Positions 52,298 to 60,143 of a stretch of 64,000 bases of DNA are shown here, piece by piece. Each line of letters begins with the position of its first letter. Position 1 is the stretch's first letter. The position numbers were made by a program, and so were the translations under genes. The notes beneath the pieces were generated by a model. That model was given only the letters and a program-made list of their open reading frames with translations. It was not told the origin of the DNA and made no database searches. The stretch spans positions 25,098 to 89,097 of the forward strand of contig WQVK01000003.1 of NCBI GenBank assembly GCA_009784025.1, written 5' to 3'. The DNA comes from Defluviitaleaceae bacterium. GTDB lineage: Bacteria > Bacillota > Clostridia > Lachnospirales > WQUN01.

Positions 52298-53482
52298 ATG
52301 CCAAAGAAAACCACGAAAGCAGCCGACAAAAAGGCTAAAGAGTTGCCAGCGGTAGATACCAAGGCAGCTAAGGAGGAAGCGCTACATAACGCATTGGCGC
52401 AAATTGAGAAGGATCACGGCAAGGGTGCTGTGATGAAAATGGGCGAAAAAATGGGTGACATGGATATTCCTGTGGTTACTACGGGAATAATTAGTATTGA
52501 CCTCGCCTTGGGTGTTGGCGGTGTACCAAAGGGCCGGATTATCGAGGTTTACGGGCCAGAATCTTCTGGCAAGACTACATTTGCCCTTCATATTGTAGCC
52601 GAGGCACAAAAGCTTGGCGGCATCGCCGGTTATGTAGACGCAGAACATGCCCTTGACCCGGTTTATGCCCGCAAGCTTGGGGTAAACATAGACGAGCTTT
52701 ATATTTCTCAACCAGACGACGGCGAGCAGGCCTTAGAAATTGCAGAAGCCATGGTGCGATCTGCCGCTATAGATGTGGTTGTTGTAGACTCTGTGGCCGC
52801 ACTTGTTCCCCGTAGCGAAATTGAAGGCGAAATGGGGCAAAGCCAAGTGGGCGTGCAGGCTCGCCTTATGTCACAGGCGCTGCGTAAGCTAACCGGTATC
52901 ACCAGCAAAACCAACTGTATTGTAATATTTATCAACCAGCTGCGGGATAAAATTGGCATCACCTACGGTAGCCCAGAAACCACTACCGGCGGCCGTGCCC
53001 TCAAGTTTTACTCTTCTATTCGCGTAGATATTCGCCGGGCAGAGGCCATAAAGATTGGCGACGCCACCATGGGCAACCGCACCAAAATAAAAATCACCAA
53101 AAACAAAGTTGCACCCCCATTCCGTACCTGTGAAGTAGATATAATGTACGGCGAGGGCATATCCAAAAACGGCGACATATTAGACCTTGGAGCACAGCTT
53201 GGCTTAGTACAAAAAAGCGGTAGCTGGTACTCGTATGGCGACATGCGTCTAGGCCAAGGCCGCGAAAACGCCAAAATATATCTAACCGAAAACCCAGCCC
53301 TAGTCCGCGAAATAGAAAACCTAGCCCGCGAACATTTTGGCATGAAACCATTAGATGCCCTAACTGCCCCAGACAATTACATTCCAATAGACCAAGACGC
53401 CCTGGCCAACGAAACCGGCGCAGATTTAGATGATGCATTGTTGGATGAGACGCTTGAGCTAGAGATTTTGGACGAAGATTAG
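52298..53482 (+). CDS. recA: Recombinase RecA
   Basis: RecA forms filaments on single-stranded DNA, catalyses strand exchange and stimulates LexA cleavage. The 394-residue protein has a Lys-rich N-terminus (about 30 residues longer than usual), Walker A GPESSGKT at residues 86-93, [21 protein letters not shown], loop L2 [29 protein letters not shown], and an acidic C-terminal tail ([18 protein letters not shown]). AGAGAGGAT precedes the ATG. I see no LexA box in the 67-bp spacer. Confidence 0.98.
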   Translation: MPKKTTKAADKKAKELPAVDTKAAKEEALHNALAQIEKDHGKGAVMKMGEKMGDMDIPVVTTGIISIDLALGVGGVPKGRIIEVYGPESSGKTTFALHIVAEAQKLGGIAGYVDAEHALDPVYARKLGVNIDELYISQPDDGEQALEIAEAMVRSAAIDVVVVDSVAALVPRSEIEGEMGQSQVGVQARLMSQALRKLTGITSKTNCIVIFINQLRDKIGITYGSPETTTGGRALKFYSSIRVDIRRAEAIKIGDATMGNRTKIKITKNKVAPPFRTCEVDIMYGEGISKNGDILDLGAQLGLVQKSGSWYSYGDMRLGQGRENAKIYLTENPALVREIENLAREHFGMKPLDALTAPDNYIPIDQDALANETGADLDDALLDETLELEILDED

Positions 53483-53485
53483 GAT

Positions 53486-53540
53486 TAAAACCGCCAAAGG
53501 CTTAGCCGGCCACACCTCCACCCGCTTTTGATAAGGCGCT
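53486..53540. repeat. CCGTCAGAGGC repeat (half element)
   Basis: TTAAAACCGCCAAAGGCTTAGCCGGCCACACCTCCACCCG is a left end of the family, just after recA. Confidence 0.5.
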
Positions 53541-53733
53541 TACGTGTTAGTTTCGTGTGTTATTGTGGGATTAGCCTGCAATCCCGTTCGTGGTAGAAGT
53601 CGTGATTCTGAGGCTACAATGGCATGGTATGGTTACACTTTCCTTGATAAAGCAAATTCCTATTCGATTGCGGTACTATACCTAGTAGCAAGGATTGAGG
53701 CAGCGCCTAGTTTAGATAGAAATGGAGACTTTC

Positions 53734-54741
53734 ATGCAGACAGTTCAAAATCTTGGTAAGATTGGTAGTATGAAGATTTTTGCCGCTAGTGCAAACCAAA
53801 AGCTGGCAAATGCGATTGTTAAGCAGTTGAATATACCTCTTGGGCTTTCTGAGGCTACGCGCTTCCCTGATGGCGAGATTAGCATGCGGGTTAACGAGAC
53901 TGTGCGCGGGTCTGATGTTTTTATTGTGCAATCTACGTCTACGCCGGTTAATGACCATCTTATGGAGCTTCTTATTATGATAGACGCCATGCGGCGTTCT
54001 TCTGCGGCGCGGATAACGGCCGTTGTGCCATATTTTGGCTATGCTCGGCAGGATAGGCGCACCCGTTCTCACGACCCCATAAGTGCCAAGCTTGTGGCAG
54101 ATTTGATAACACAAGCCGGGGCAGATAGGATTCTTTCTATGGACTTGCATTGCCCGCAGATACAGGGTTTCTTTAATATCCCTATGGACCATTTGCGGGG
54201 GATTTATAATTTTGCAGATTATTTAAAGCATAATTTTGGCGACCTTTCCGAGTTGGTTGTGGTTTCGCCGGATTTTGGCAGCGTAACACGCAGCAGCAAT
54301 TTTGCAAAAATGTTGGGCGTTCCCCTGGCCATAATGGACAAGACCCGCCTAAGCAGCACAGAAACCGAAATCACCCACTTTATAGGTGATGTGGAAGGCA
54401 AAACCGCCGTGCTGGTGGATGATGTGCTGTCTACCGGCGGTACGCTGTGCAACGCCGCGAAGACCGCATTGAAAAAAGGCGCGAAAAAAGTATTTGCCTG
54501 CGTTACCCATGCAGTGCTGGCCGAAGGCGCAATGGATAACTTAAACGACTCGCTGCTGGAGAAGATTATGCTACTGGATACAATTGAAATCCCCAAAGAG
54601 AAAATGCACCCGAAAATTGAAGTAATCTCCATCGCGCCTATAGTGGCCAAGGCGATTAGCTGCATCCACCTGGGGCAGTCTATTGGCAAGCTTTATCAAG
54701 GTGATATGTATAGGACAGACCAGATGATGCTGGATGAATAA
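53734..54741 (+). CDS. prs: Ribose-phosphate pyrophosphokinase
   Basis: Prs makes PRPP from ribose 5-phosphate and ATP for nucleotide, NAD, His and Trp synthesis. The 335-residue enzyme has YFGYARQDRRTRSHDPISAK, the MDLHCPQIQGFF segment, and the PRPP-binding loop VLVDDVLSTGGT. ATG 53734 is chosen because GGAGA lies seven bases upstream; an ATG 12 bases earlier and one 36 bases later (MKIFAASANQK) are alternatives. An insert relative to the standard 315-residue enzyme occurs near the C-terminus (EIPKEKMHPKIE). The 250-bp spacer before it has only a repeat. Confidence 0.95.
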   Translation: MQTVQNLGKIGSMKIFAASANQKLANAIVKQLNIPLGLSEATRFPDGEISMRVNETVRGSDVFIVQSTSTPVNDHLMELLIMIDAMRRSSAARITAVVPYFGYARQDRRTRSHDPISAKLVADLITQAGADRILSMDLHCPQIQGFFNIPMDHLRGIYNFADYLKHNFGDLSELVVVSPDFGSVTRSSNFAKMLGVPLAIMDKTRLSSTETEITHFIGDVEGKTAVLVDDVLSTGGTLCNAAKTALKKGAKKVFACVTHAVLAEGAMDNLNDSLLEKIMLLDTIEIPKEKMHPKIEVISIAPIVAKAISCIHLGQSIGKLYQGDMYRTDQMMLDE

Positions 54742-54935
54742 GTCTCGCTGATACTAACCTGAAATTATAGTAATGCGTCACTTAAAAACGCTCACGTAGA
54801 ACTCAGGCAATTTTCGCAAGACAATTGGCTAAAAGCCGCCACACACAGCGGTACGCGAGGTTTTTAGCGATGCGAGTTTGTGGGGAATTTACGAGTTACA
54901 TGTGATGGTTTTTAGGAGGAGCGGCTATAAATATA

Positions 54936-54978
54936 AAAACAGGCAAGGCAAGTGTTTCGCTCTTGCCTTGCCTGTTTT
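54936..54978. terminator. Bidirectional terminator between prs and the acetyltransferase
   Basis: AAAACAGGCAAGGCAAG and CTTGCCTTGCCTGTTTT form a perfect 17-bp stem around nine bases. Confidence 0.85.
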
Positions 54979-54982
54979 AAAT

Positions 54983-55474
54983 TTAAAGCACTAACCGTGC
55001 ACACGTACAACCATCATGGATTTCGCCAGTTTCAACAAACCCAAAGCTTGTGAAAAGTTTACGTGCTGCCTCATTTTCAGGGGCGTAATCAAGAAAAATG
55101 CAACCTGCACTTTCACCTTGTGGCATAGTTTTCAAAAGTTTTAAAACTTCCTGCATTACTATCCTGCCATACCCCTTGCCTTGATGTTCTTTGTCAATCC
55201 AAAACACATCAATGTTGAAATAATTAAGGTCGTTGTTGGCATATTCGCTATTTTCGGCTAATTCGTAGCTTATTTTTATAAATCCAACCGCCGTTGATTC
55301 ACCAAAAGTAATACCAAATACATATGGTTGCCAACCATTAGTTGCCCATTCAAGATAAGCATCTATTAAACGGTCGGCATAGTCGAAATCGCCAAATTGC
55401 TGCTGACTCTCATGTACCTTCAAGTGTAAAAATTCCCCCGCGTTATGCCGTTTGATTGGTGTTAGTCTAATCAT
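54983..55474 (-). CDS. GNAT-family N-acetyltransferase
   Basis: The 163-residue protein has the GNAT acetyl-CoA motif as QGKGYG (within IDKEHQGKGYGRIVMQEVL, about residues 94-112), preceded by strands carrying NIDVFWID. It ends with LDYAPENEAARKLFTSFGF, the usual final helix and strand. It resembles small-molecule (spermidine or aminoglycoside-like) acetyltransferases, but the substrate is not predictable. It is monocistronic and shares a terminator with prs. Confidence 0.88.
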   Translation of the reverse strand: MIRLTPIKRHNAGEFLHLKVHESQQQFGDFDYADRLIDAYLEWATNGWQPYVFGITFGESTAVGFIKISYELAENSEYANNDLNYFNIDVFWIDKEHQGKGYGRIVMQEVLKLLKTMPQGESAGCIFLDYAPENEAARKLFTSFGFVETGEIHDGCTCARLVL

Positions 55475-56020
55475 TCTTGTTGGCCTCCTATGGGTTGATT
55501 AGGAGGGCTAAAATATAGTCACCCTCCTGTGTGTGTTTGGTTTAACTATAATCTTGTCCATCATGATAAACACCCCTTTGCTCTTAATTTAGTTATATCG
55601 CAATGCATTATAACTATTGCGTATATTAGCATTATATATGTCGAGCCAGCAAGATAATTTTCGATTATAATAATTTCTTACCCATAGAAGCTTACGGTGT
55701 GAGAAGTGTAGATTATAAATTTTCTTTGCAACTACGCACTTCGGTTATAGCATATATGTACACATCACGCATCCAAAAACAAAAGGGCGCTAGATATTGT
55801 GTGATTGTATTAACCTCATCATCCAAACGCCCGTCTTTTTTACAAAAAAAGAAGCAGAAAAACTAACATTTTATTTTCAGAAAAATGGCGTATTTTAGGG
55901 CTTTTCTGCCTGTAACGTCTTGAAAAAGGGCTTTTTTTGCCATAAAAATGGTACCGTATGGTACCATTTCTGCCACAAAATTAAAATTTTTGAAACTGAA
56001 GCGGCGGAGCCTCTGACTGT
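55475..56020. other. Intergenic region with a single TGGTACC palindrome
   Basis: The 546-bp stretch between two minus-strand genes is AT-rich, with a GGGCGC..GCGCCC-like hairpin (about 55786-55833) next to a CTTTTTTACAAAAAAAG stem, the palindrome at 55949, and a CCGTCAGAGGC end at 55990-56022. I find no reading frame with protein-like features. Confidence 0.5.
55949..55966. repeat. TGGTACC palindrome (single copy 5)
   Basis: TGGTACCGTATGGTACCA alone; the preceding block GGCGTATTTTAGGGCTTTTC matches the flank of the paired copies. Confidence 0.75.
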
Positions 56021-56980
56021 TTAACCAAATCGCCTGCTATAAACCAATGCAATCAAATATGCCAGCACATCTGCCATCACGGTTAGTACGCGGTGTAGCA
56101 CCATTGCGGCCAGTAGAGCTGGGCTGTATACTATGCCGCCAAAGAACATGTACATAACCATTTCGCGCACGCCTAGGCCACTGGGTGCGCCCGGTGTAAG
56201 GAAACCCGTCATCCAGGCCAGCAGGTATAGGCCCAGGATTGGTATTGCCAGGCTTAGGGTCATGGGTTGGCCCATAAATGCCAGCACAGCCACAAAAGTC
56301 GCGCCCCAAAGTGCCATAAGCATAAGGGCAAATAGGAATCTTTTTAGTAGAACCCATGCCACTGGTTTTTGCAGGCTATCGAAAAGGCGGCGCAGCTGTG
56401 GCGCTATTTTTTTGCGAAAAATATAGCCCGGTATACCCACCACAAGCAACAGCAAACCCACGATTATAGGGGCTATGGCGTTAACAGTGTCGAAAGTTTC
56501 GCGGATGTATGTTATGGAATAATCGAAAGAGAAACTGATGGCCACCACCAAGGCAGCAATAGCAAACAATGCACCTTCTACCACTGTGGCCAGGGCTATT
56601 TTGGCGTGGCCTAGGCCTTCTGTTTCTATGGCCAGGCGGTTGCGGCCCAGCACATACATTACCCCGCCGGGGATGTATTTGTACAGGTTGGATTCGCAGT
56701 ACACCTTTACGGCCAGCTTTGGGTCAACTTTAATGCCAGAAACATTGTACACCATTGCCCGGTAGTTAACTCCCGCCAGCACCAACCCAATGCCTTCTAC
56801 CAAGGCCACACCAATAAGCCCCCCAATAACCAAGGGGGATGTAAGTAGCGAGAAATCTATCTCTTCATTCATAAACCGCCGTACCACAAAACCCAGCGAT
56901 ATAATCATAAGAAGCGTGCCTACATACGAAACAATCTTTTTTACATCATGCTTCCTTTTTGGCTGTTGCGATGCGCCCAT
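56021..56980 (-). CDS. YbhN/LPG-synthase-TM family membrane protein
   Basis: The 319-residue protein has eight or nine predicted membrane helices and matches the lysylphosphatidylglycerol-synthase transmembrane (UPF0104/YbhN) family, with LTPGAPSGLGVREMVMYM as the most characteristic stretch. In MprF this domain flips lipids; stand-alone members lack the catalytic synthetase domain, as here, and may act as flippases for isoprenoid or glycolipid carriers. The ATG follows AAGGAGATATAT. No glycosyltransferase is adjacent, so the substrate is unknown. Confidence 0.85.
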   Translation of the reverse strand: MGASQQPKRKHDVKKIVSYVGTLLMIISLGFVVRRFMNEEIDFSLLTSPLVIGGLIGVALVEGIGLVLAGVNYRAMVYNVSGIKVDPKLAVKVYCESNLYKYIPGGVMYVLGRNRLAIETEGLGHAKIALATVVEGALFAIAALVVAISFSFDYSITYIRETFDTVNAIAPIIVGLLLLVVGIPGYIFRKKIAPQLRRLFDSLQKPVAWVLLKRFLFALMLMALWGATFVAVLAFMGQPMTLSLAIPILGLYLLAWMTGFLTPGAPSGLGVREMVMYMFFGGIVYSPALLAAMVLHRVLTVMADVLAYLIALVYSRRFG

Positions 56981-57009
56981 ATATATCTCCTTTTGCCAAA
57001 ATTATTGAA

Positions 57010-57085
57010 AACTTCTTTCGAAATTACGCTTTTTAATCTTTTGCTTCATGTGAAGTCACGTTTTTTTGTGATTTCATATAAACTC
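57010..57085. repeat. CTTCTTTCGAAA-family variant
   Basis: AAACTTCTTTCGAAATTACGC begins a stretch with several overlapping short inverted repeats, including GAAGTCACGTTTTTTTGTGATTTC. It is the only notable feature between the YbhN gene and the small gene at 57272. Confidence 0.45.
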
Positions 57086-57271
57086 CGATTAATATTTACA
57101 ACCTCTACATTATACGCTTTTTTACAAGATTGTATAGCTTGTAACATTCCTGCTGCCACCCTCATAGTATGTACCAGGAACAAGCAGTTCCTTTCAAATA
57201 GATTAGGCGCTGGGTGGGGGCTAATGCCCCGCCCTGCGTCAATAATCAAATTCTAATATAGGAGGATTATC

Positions 57272-57634
57272 ATGGGAGAATTTTTAGTTGAAAGCATGGT
57301 ACGTTATATCGGCCAAACCGTAACCATATTCACCACCAGCGGCGGCCTTAGCGGCAACGGCTTCACAGGCGTACTTGCTGGCATTTGCGGCGGCTGCGTA
57401 AAATTAATCACAGACATTGGCGCACCACCAGCCTGCCCAGTTGGCAGTGCTTGCTGCGGCGGCTTCCCCTTCGGCGACGCAGAAGGCTTCGAAGGCATAG
57501 GAATGTGCGGCAGAAACCGCGGTTGTTGCGGCGGCCGTCGCGGCCGTTTTGGCCACGGCGGGTGGAACTGGTTAGGTTCTGTAACACAAATCCCAATAGA
57601 GAAGATTGCTAGCTTCACGCATAATGCGATTTAG
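57272..57634 (+). CDS. Small Cys/Gly-rich protein, possibly Sm-like
   Basis: The 120-residue protein starts with VESMVRYIGQTVTIFTTSGG and ends with SVTQIPIEKIASFTHNAI. In between are strands (GFTGVLAGICGGCVKLIT) that recall a small beta-barrel (Sm/LSM/PRC-like) fold. A Gly/Cys/Arg-rich insertion (about residues 48-95, with CPVGSACCGG and CGRNRGCCGGRRGR) interrupts it. Such Cys-rich inserts are typical of spore-coat or cross-linked surface proteins, but I recognise no family. ATAGGAGG precedes the ATG. The gene is isolated between repeats. Confidence 0.75.
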   Translation: MGEFLVESMVRYIGQTVTIFTTSGGLSGNGFTGVLAGICGGCVKLITDIGAPPACPVGSACCGGFPFGDAEGFEGIGMCGRNRGCCGGRRGRFGHGGWNWLGSVTQIPIEKIASFTHNAI

Positions 57635-57637
57635 TTA

Positions 57638-57715
57638 TTAAACCGTCAGAGGCTTTGCCTCCGACACCTCCACTTCTTTTTTTGTAAAAAAAGAAGCAAA
57701 AAAACTTTAATATTT
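57638..57715. repeat. CCGTCAGAGGC repeat (left half)
   Basis: TTAAACCGTCAGAGGCTTTGCCTCCGACACC is followed by CTTCTTTTTTTGTAAAAAAAGAAG and AAAAAACTTTAATATTTGG. Confidence 0.65.
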
Positions 57716-57798
57716 GGATGGGGTGGCAGCTTTTAATAGTTGTCACCCCTTTTTCTTCGTTGGAAACTAGCCCAAAAATCTGGTTTGTTGCAACTCTA

Positions 57799-57910
57799 CA
57801 GTGAAATAAATGAGAAGCGGCCTCGCCCAAGCGGCACTTGAAACGCCGAGACAAGCCGTTTTAGGCGCTTTTGCCGCGACAGGAGATACCGATTTCGGAT
57901 TATTTCACTA
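57799..57910. repeat. TAGTGAAATA cruciform element (copy)
   Basis: The ends are CAGTGAAATA and TATTTCACTA. The interior reads GGCCTCGCCCAAG, CACTTGAAACGCCGAGAC, TTTTAGGCGCTTTTGCCGCG. It is the closest relative of 28237-28349. Confidence 0.75.
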
Positions 57911-57933
57911 TATTGCTGGGTGAACTTCACCAA

Positions 57934-57961
57934 TCAGTTGGTCGTAATTTGCGACCAACTG
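57934..57961. repeat. CAGTTGGTC palindrome (copy 4)
   Basis: TCAGTTGGTCG and CGACCAACTGA are perfect 11-bp arms around TAATTTG. Confidence 0.75.
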
Positions 57962-58261
57962 AAAATGAAATTGCATGCAGCTTCATCATTAGACTTTTCA
58001 GAGGAACTCTACTACAAAAGCTGGCAGTTTCGCAAAGCTTCTAATTTCTGTTTTTTCATAAGTCGCCTGCCATTTTTCTACATATAACTTCACTATCTTT
58101 ACAATATGCAAATCTTCTTTATTTTATCCATGTGTGTTAACAAAATTCACATGTATAATTGTAAGGAGGCAATTTAATAATATGAGAATGTAGGTGCAAA
58201 AAAGCACGTACTTCTTATAATTAAATTCCGCGAAGAAAGAAAATAAAAGGAGAGATGTTTC

Positions 58262-60001
58262 ATGAAACACAGCAAAATGCGCCGTAGCATTGCACTGGCA
58301 GTGTCTTTTGTTATGGCATTTGGCGTTCTTGCTATCTTCACACCGGCTACAGTATTGGCCGACGCAGCATCATGGCAAGCAGTATTAGATTCTGGTCATT
58401 TCGATGTATGGGCATTTGGTCAAGACCCAACCCTTACAGCCAGGGCAGATGGTATTTATGTACAAAGGCCAGGTACGGGCGAACACGACAGCAACGCTGG
58501 CATGTCTTTCGACCTTGATGCGCTACGGGCCCTTGCAGGCGGCAATGTTTACATTACCGTTACAGGCTATTTATTTGGCCAAGGCGCAGACGCAGCCCAC
58601 ACAGAGCTTCCATGGAACCGTGTTATGGCAATGCAATCCTCTGCCGGCACAGCTGAATCAGAAGTTAGCACAGACGATGGCAGCTTCTCCATTGAAGTTC
58701 CCCCAAGCACAGCCAACAGCCGTCCTTCATGGGCAGGCGGTGGCGGCGGCCAGCCAATGATTTCTTCTCCAGCTTTGGGTTCAGCAGGTGGCGACCATGG
58801 TAACTATCTGATTACAGGCATCTATGTAGATGGCACTCATATTTTCGCACTTCTTGGCCTTGCAGACGCAAACGACAATGACAACGAAGCAACAGCCACA
58901 GAAGAAGAAAACGACAACGACAATGAAGTTGCAACAACCGAAGAAGAAGCCGGCAACGACAACGATAACGAAGAAGTTGTAACTCCAACTCCAGTAGAAA
59001 TCGTACCAATCTCATTGCCAGTGCAAGTAGCAACAGAAACTGTGCTACGCTTCACAGTTGGCCAAACAATCTTCACAAGAGACGGCCTGCCAATGCTCCT
59101 TAACGCAGCACCATTCGAAGAAGGCGGCCAAATAATGGTACCTCTTCGCCAAATTGGTGAAGCTATCGATGCAGACTTTGCATTCGAAAACAACACCGCA
59201 TTCATGACAGCTGAAGGCGTAGACCTAGAACTTCCAATAGGTGTAGAGCTTCCAGGCGGCGGCGCACCTGTGATAGTAGACTCTCGCACATTTGTGCCTC
59301 ATAGCTTTATCGCAAACGCAATTGGCGCAGCAGCAAGAGTTGACGCAAACGTAGCATATATCACAATCCAACTTGCAGACGCACCACTGGCATTGCCCGT
59401 ACCACCAATCGGATTTCTTCCAGAGCTTCCAGTAGTTGAAACTCCTTCTCCAGTAGTGGTAGCTACCGAAGAAGCAAACGATAACGATGCAGTAACACCA
59501 ACAGTAGAAGAAGACGACAACGATAACGACGACCCAACACCAACAGAAGAAGAAGCTGTAGCTGTAGACTGGAACGACCTTATTGACCTAGGTTACGTAA
59601 GCATGCACCGCGCTAACGTAAGCGGCGGCGCATCATATTCTGTATTGCCAACAGGCATACGTATTACTGGCAGAGGCGACTCTGGCCAAGACGGCGTTGC
59701 ATTTAACGTGCCTCAAATAAGAGCTGCTTTCGGCAACCAAGACATAACCATTACTGGTATTTTGTTTGGTGCATACGAATGGAGCGCCATAGGCGGCCGT
59801 GCCGATGGTTCTATGTGGACAATGGGCACAAACGCAGAGCAATCATTCACACTTAGTGCGGGTGAAGCTGTAGCTTCAAACCTCTGGAATGGCGATGACA
59901 ACAGCTACATCGTTACAGTAAGAGGCGCAACTCACGATATTAAAATAACAGGTATCACCGTAGGCGGCGAAGATATTTTTGCACTTATCGCTAACCGCTA
60001 A
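58262..60001 (+). CDS. Secreted protein with copper-amine-oxidase-N-like domain (paralogue 1)
   Basis: The 579-residue protein has a signal peptide (residues 1-33, cut near VLADA) and an N-terminal module (about 35-200). An Asn/Asp/Glu linker follows (202-240), then a copper amine oxidase N-terminal-like domain (about 258-372, with MVPLRQIGEAIDA and VDSRTFVPHSFIA), a second acidic linker, and a C-terminal module (about 435-579). The N- and C-terminal modules look like diverged duplicates; both end in DIFALI/HIFALL after ITGIxVxG. AAAGGAGA precedes the ATG. It lies next to a close paralogue. The domain type is common in clostridial wall-associated proteins. Function is unknown. Confidence 0.85.
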   Translation: MKHSKMRRSIALAVSFVMAFGVLAIFTPATVLADAASWQAVLDSGHFDVWAFGQDPTLTARADGIYVQRPGTGEHDSNAGMSFDLDALRALAGGNVYITVTGYLFGQGADAAHTELPWNRVMAMQSSAGTAESEVSTDDGSFSIEVPPSTANSRPSWAGGGGGQPMISSPALGSAGGDHGNYLITGIYVDGTHIFALLGLADANDNDNEATATEEENDNDNEVATTEEEAGNDNDNEEVVTPTPVEIVPISLPVQVATETVLRFTVGQTIFTRDGLPMLLNAAPFEEGGQIMVPLRQIGEAIDADFAFENNTAFMTAEGVDLELPIGVELPGGGAPVIVDSRTFVPHSFIANAIGAAARVDANVAYITIQLADAPLALPVPPIGFLPELPVVETPSPVVVATEEANDNDAVTPTVEEDDNDNDDPTPTEEEAVAVDWNDLIDLGYVSMHRANVSGGASYSVLPTGIRITGRGDSGQDGVAFNVPQIRAAFGNQDITITGILFGAYEWSAIGGRADGSMWTMGTNAEQSFTLSAGEAVASNLWNGDDNSYIVTVRGATHDIKITGITVGGEDIFALIANR

Positions 60002-60034
60002 GCTATATTAAGAAGCAACTTTATAGCATGTTAA

Positions 60035-60074
60035 CAAAACCGCCAGGGGCAATGCCTCCGGCGGTTTTATTTTT
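60035..60074 (+). terminator. Terminator of the first secreted paralogue
   Basis: AAAACCGCCAGGGGC and GCCTCCGGCGGTTTT form a stem followed by ATTTTT. Confidence 0.75.
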
Positions 60075-60078
60075 CCAC

Positions 60079-60107
60079 TTGCGGATTTTATTTTCTCATG
60101 ATAAAAT
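60079..60107 (+). promoter_or_regulatory. Candidate promoter of the second secreted paralogue
   Basis: TTGCGG at 60079-60084 and TAAAAT at 60102-60107 are 17 nt apart, between the preceding terminator and the ATG at 60144. The second paralogue is therefore probably transcribed separately. Confidence 0.55.
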
Positions 60108-60143
60108 CCTAGAAAATCAACACCAAAAAAAGGAGAGATTGTT

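Larger units (their letters stand above)
57635..58261. other. Repeat-rich region upstream of the secreted paralogues
   Basis: The 626-bp stretch holds a CCGTCAGAGGC copy (57638-57715), a TAGTGAAATA element (57799-57910) and a CAGTTGGTC palindrome (57934-57961). After them comes AT-rich sequence with TATAAT at 58154-58159, which may be the -10 box for the 58262 gene without a clear -35. A GTGC..GCAC hairpin (58195-58208) lies in the leader. Confidence 0.55.

Noticed and set aside
53544..53759. 71-residue frame between recA and prs
   Set aside because: It has no ribosome site or recognisable features, overlaps the prs start and has a composition unlike neighbouring genes.
54771..54935. Small stable RNA downstream of prs
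   Set aside because: Several short inverted segments exist, but I could not fit tmRNA, 6S, SRP or RNase P features; left as unassigned sequence.
57046..57249. 67-residue minus-strand frame near the YbhN gene
   Set aside because: It lies in repeat and leader sequence, has no ribosome site and no protein-like pattern.
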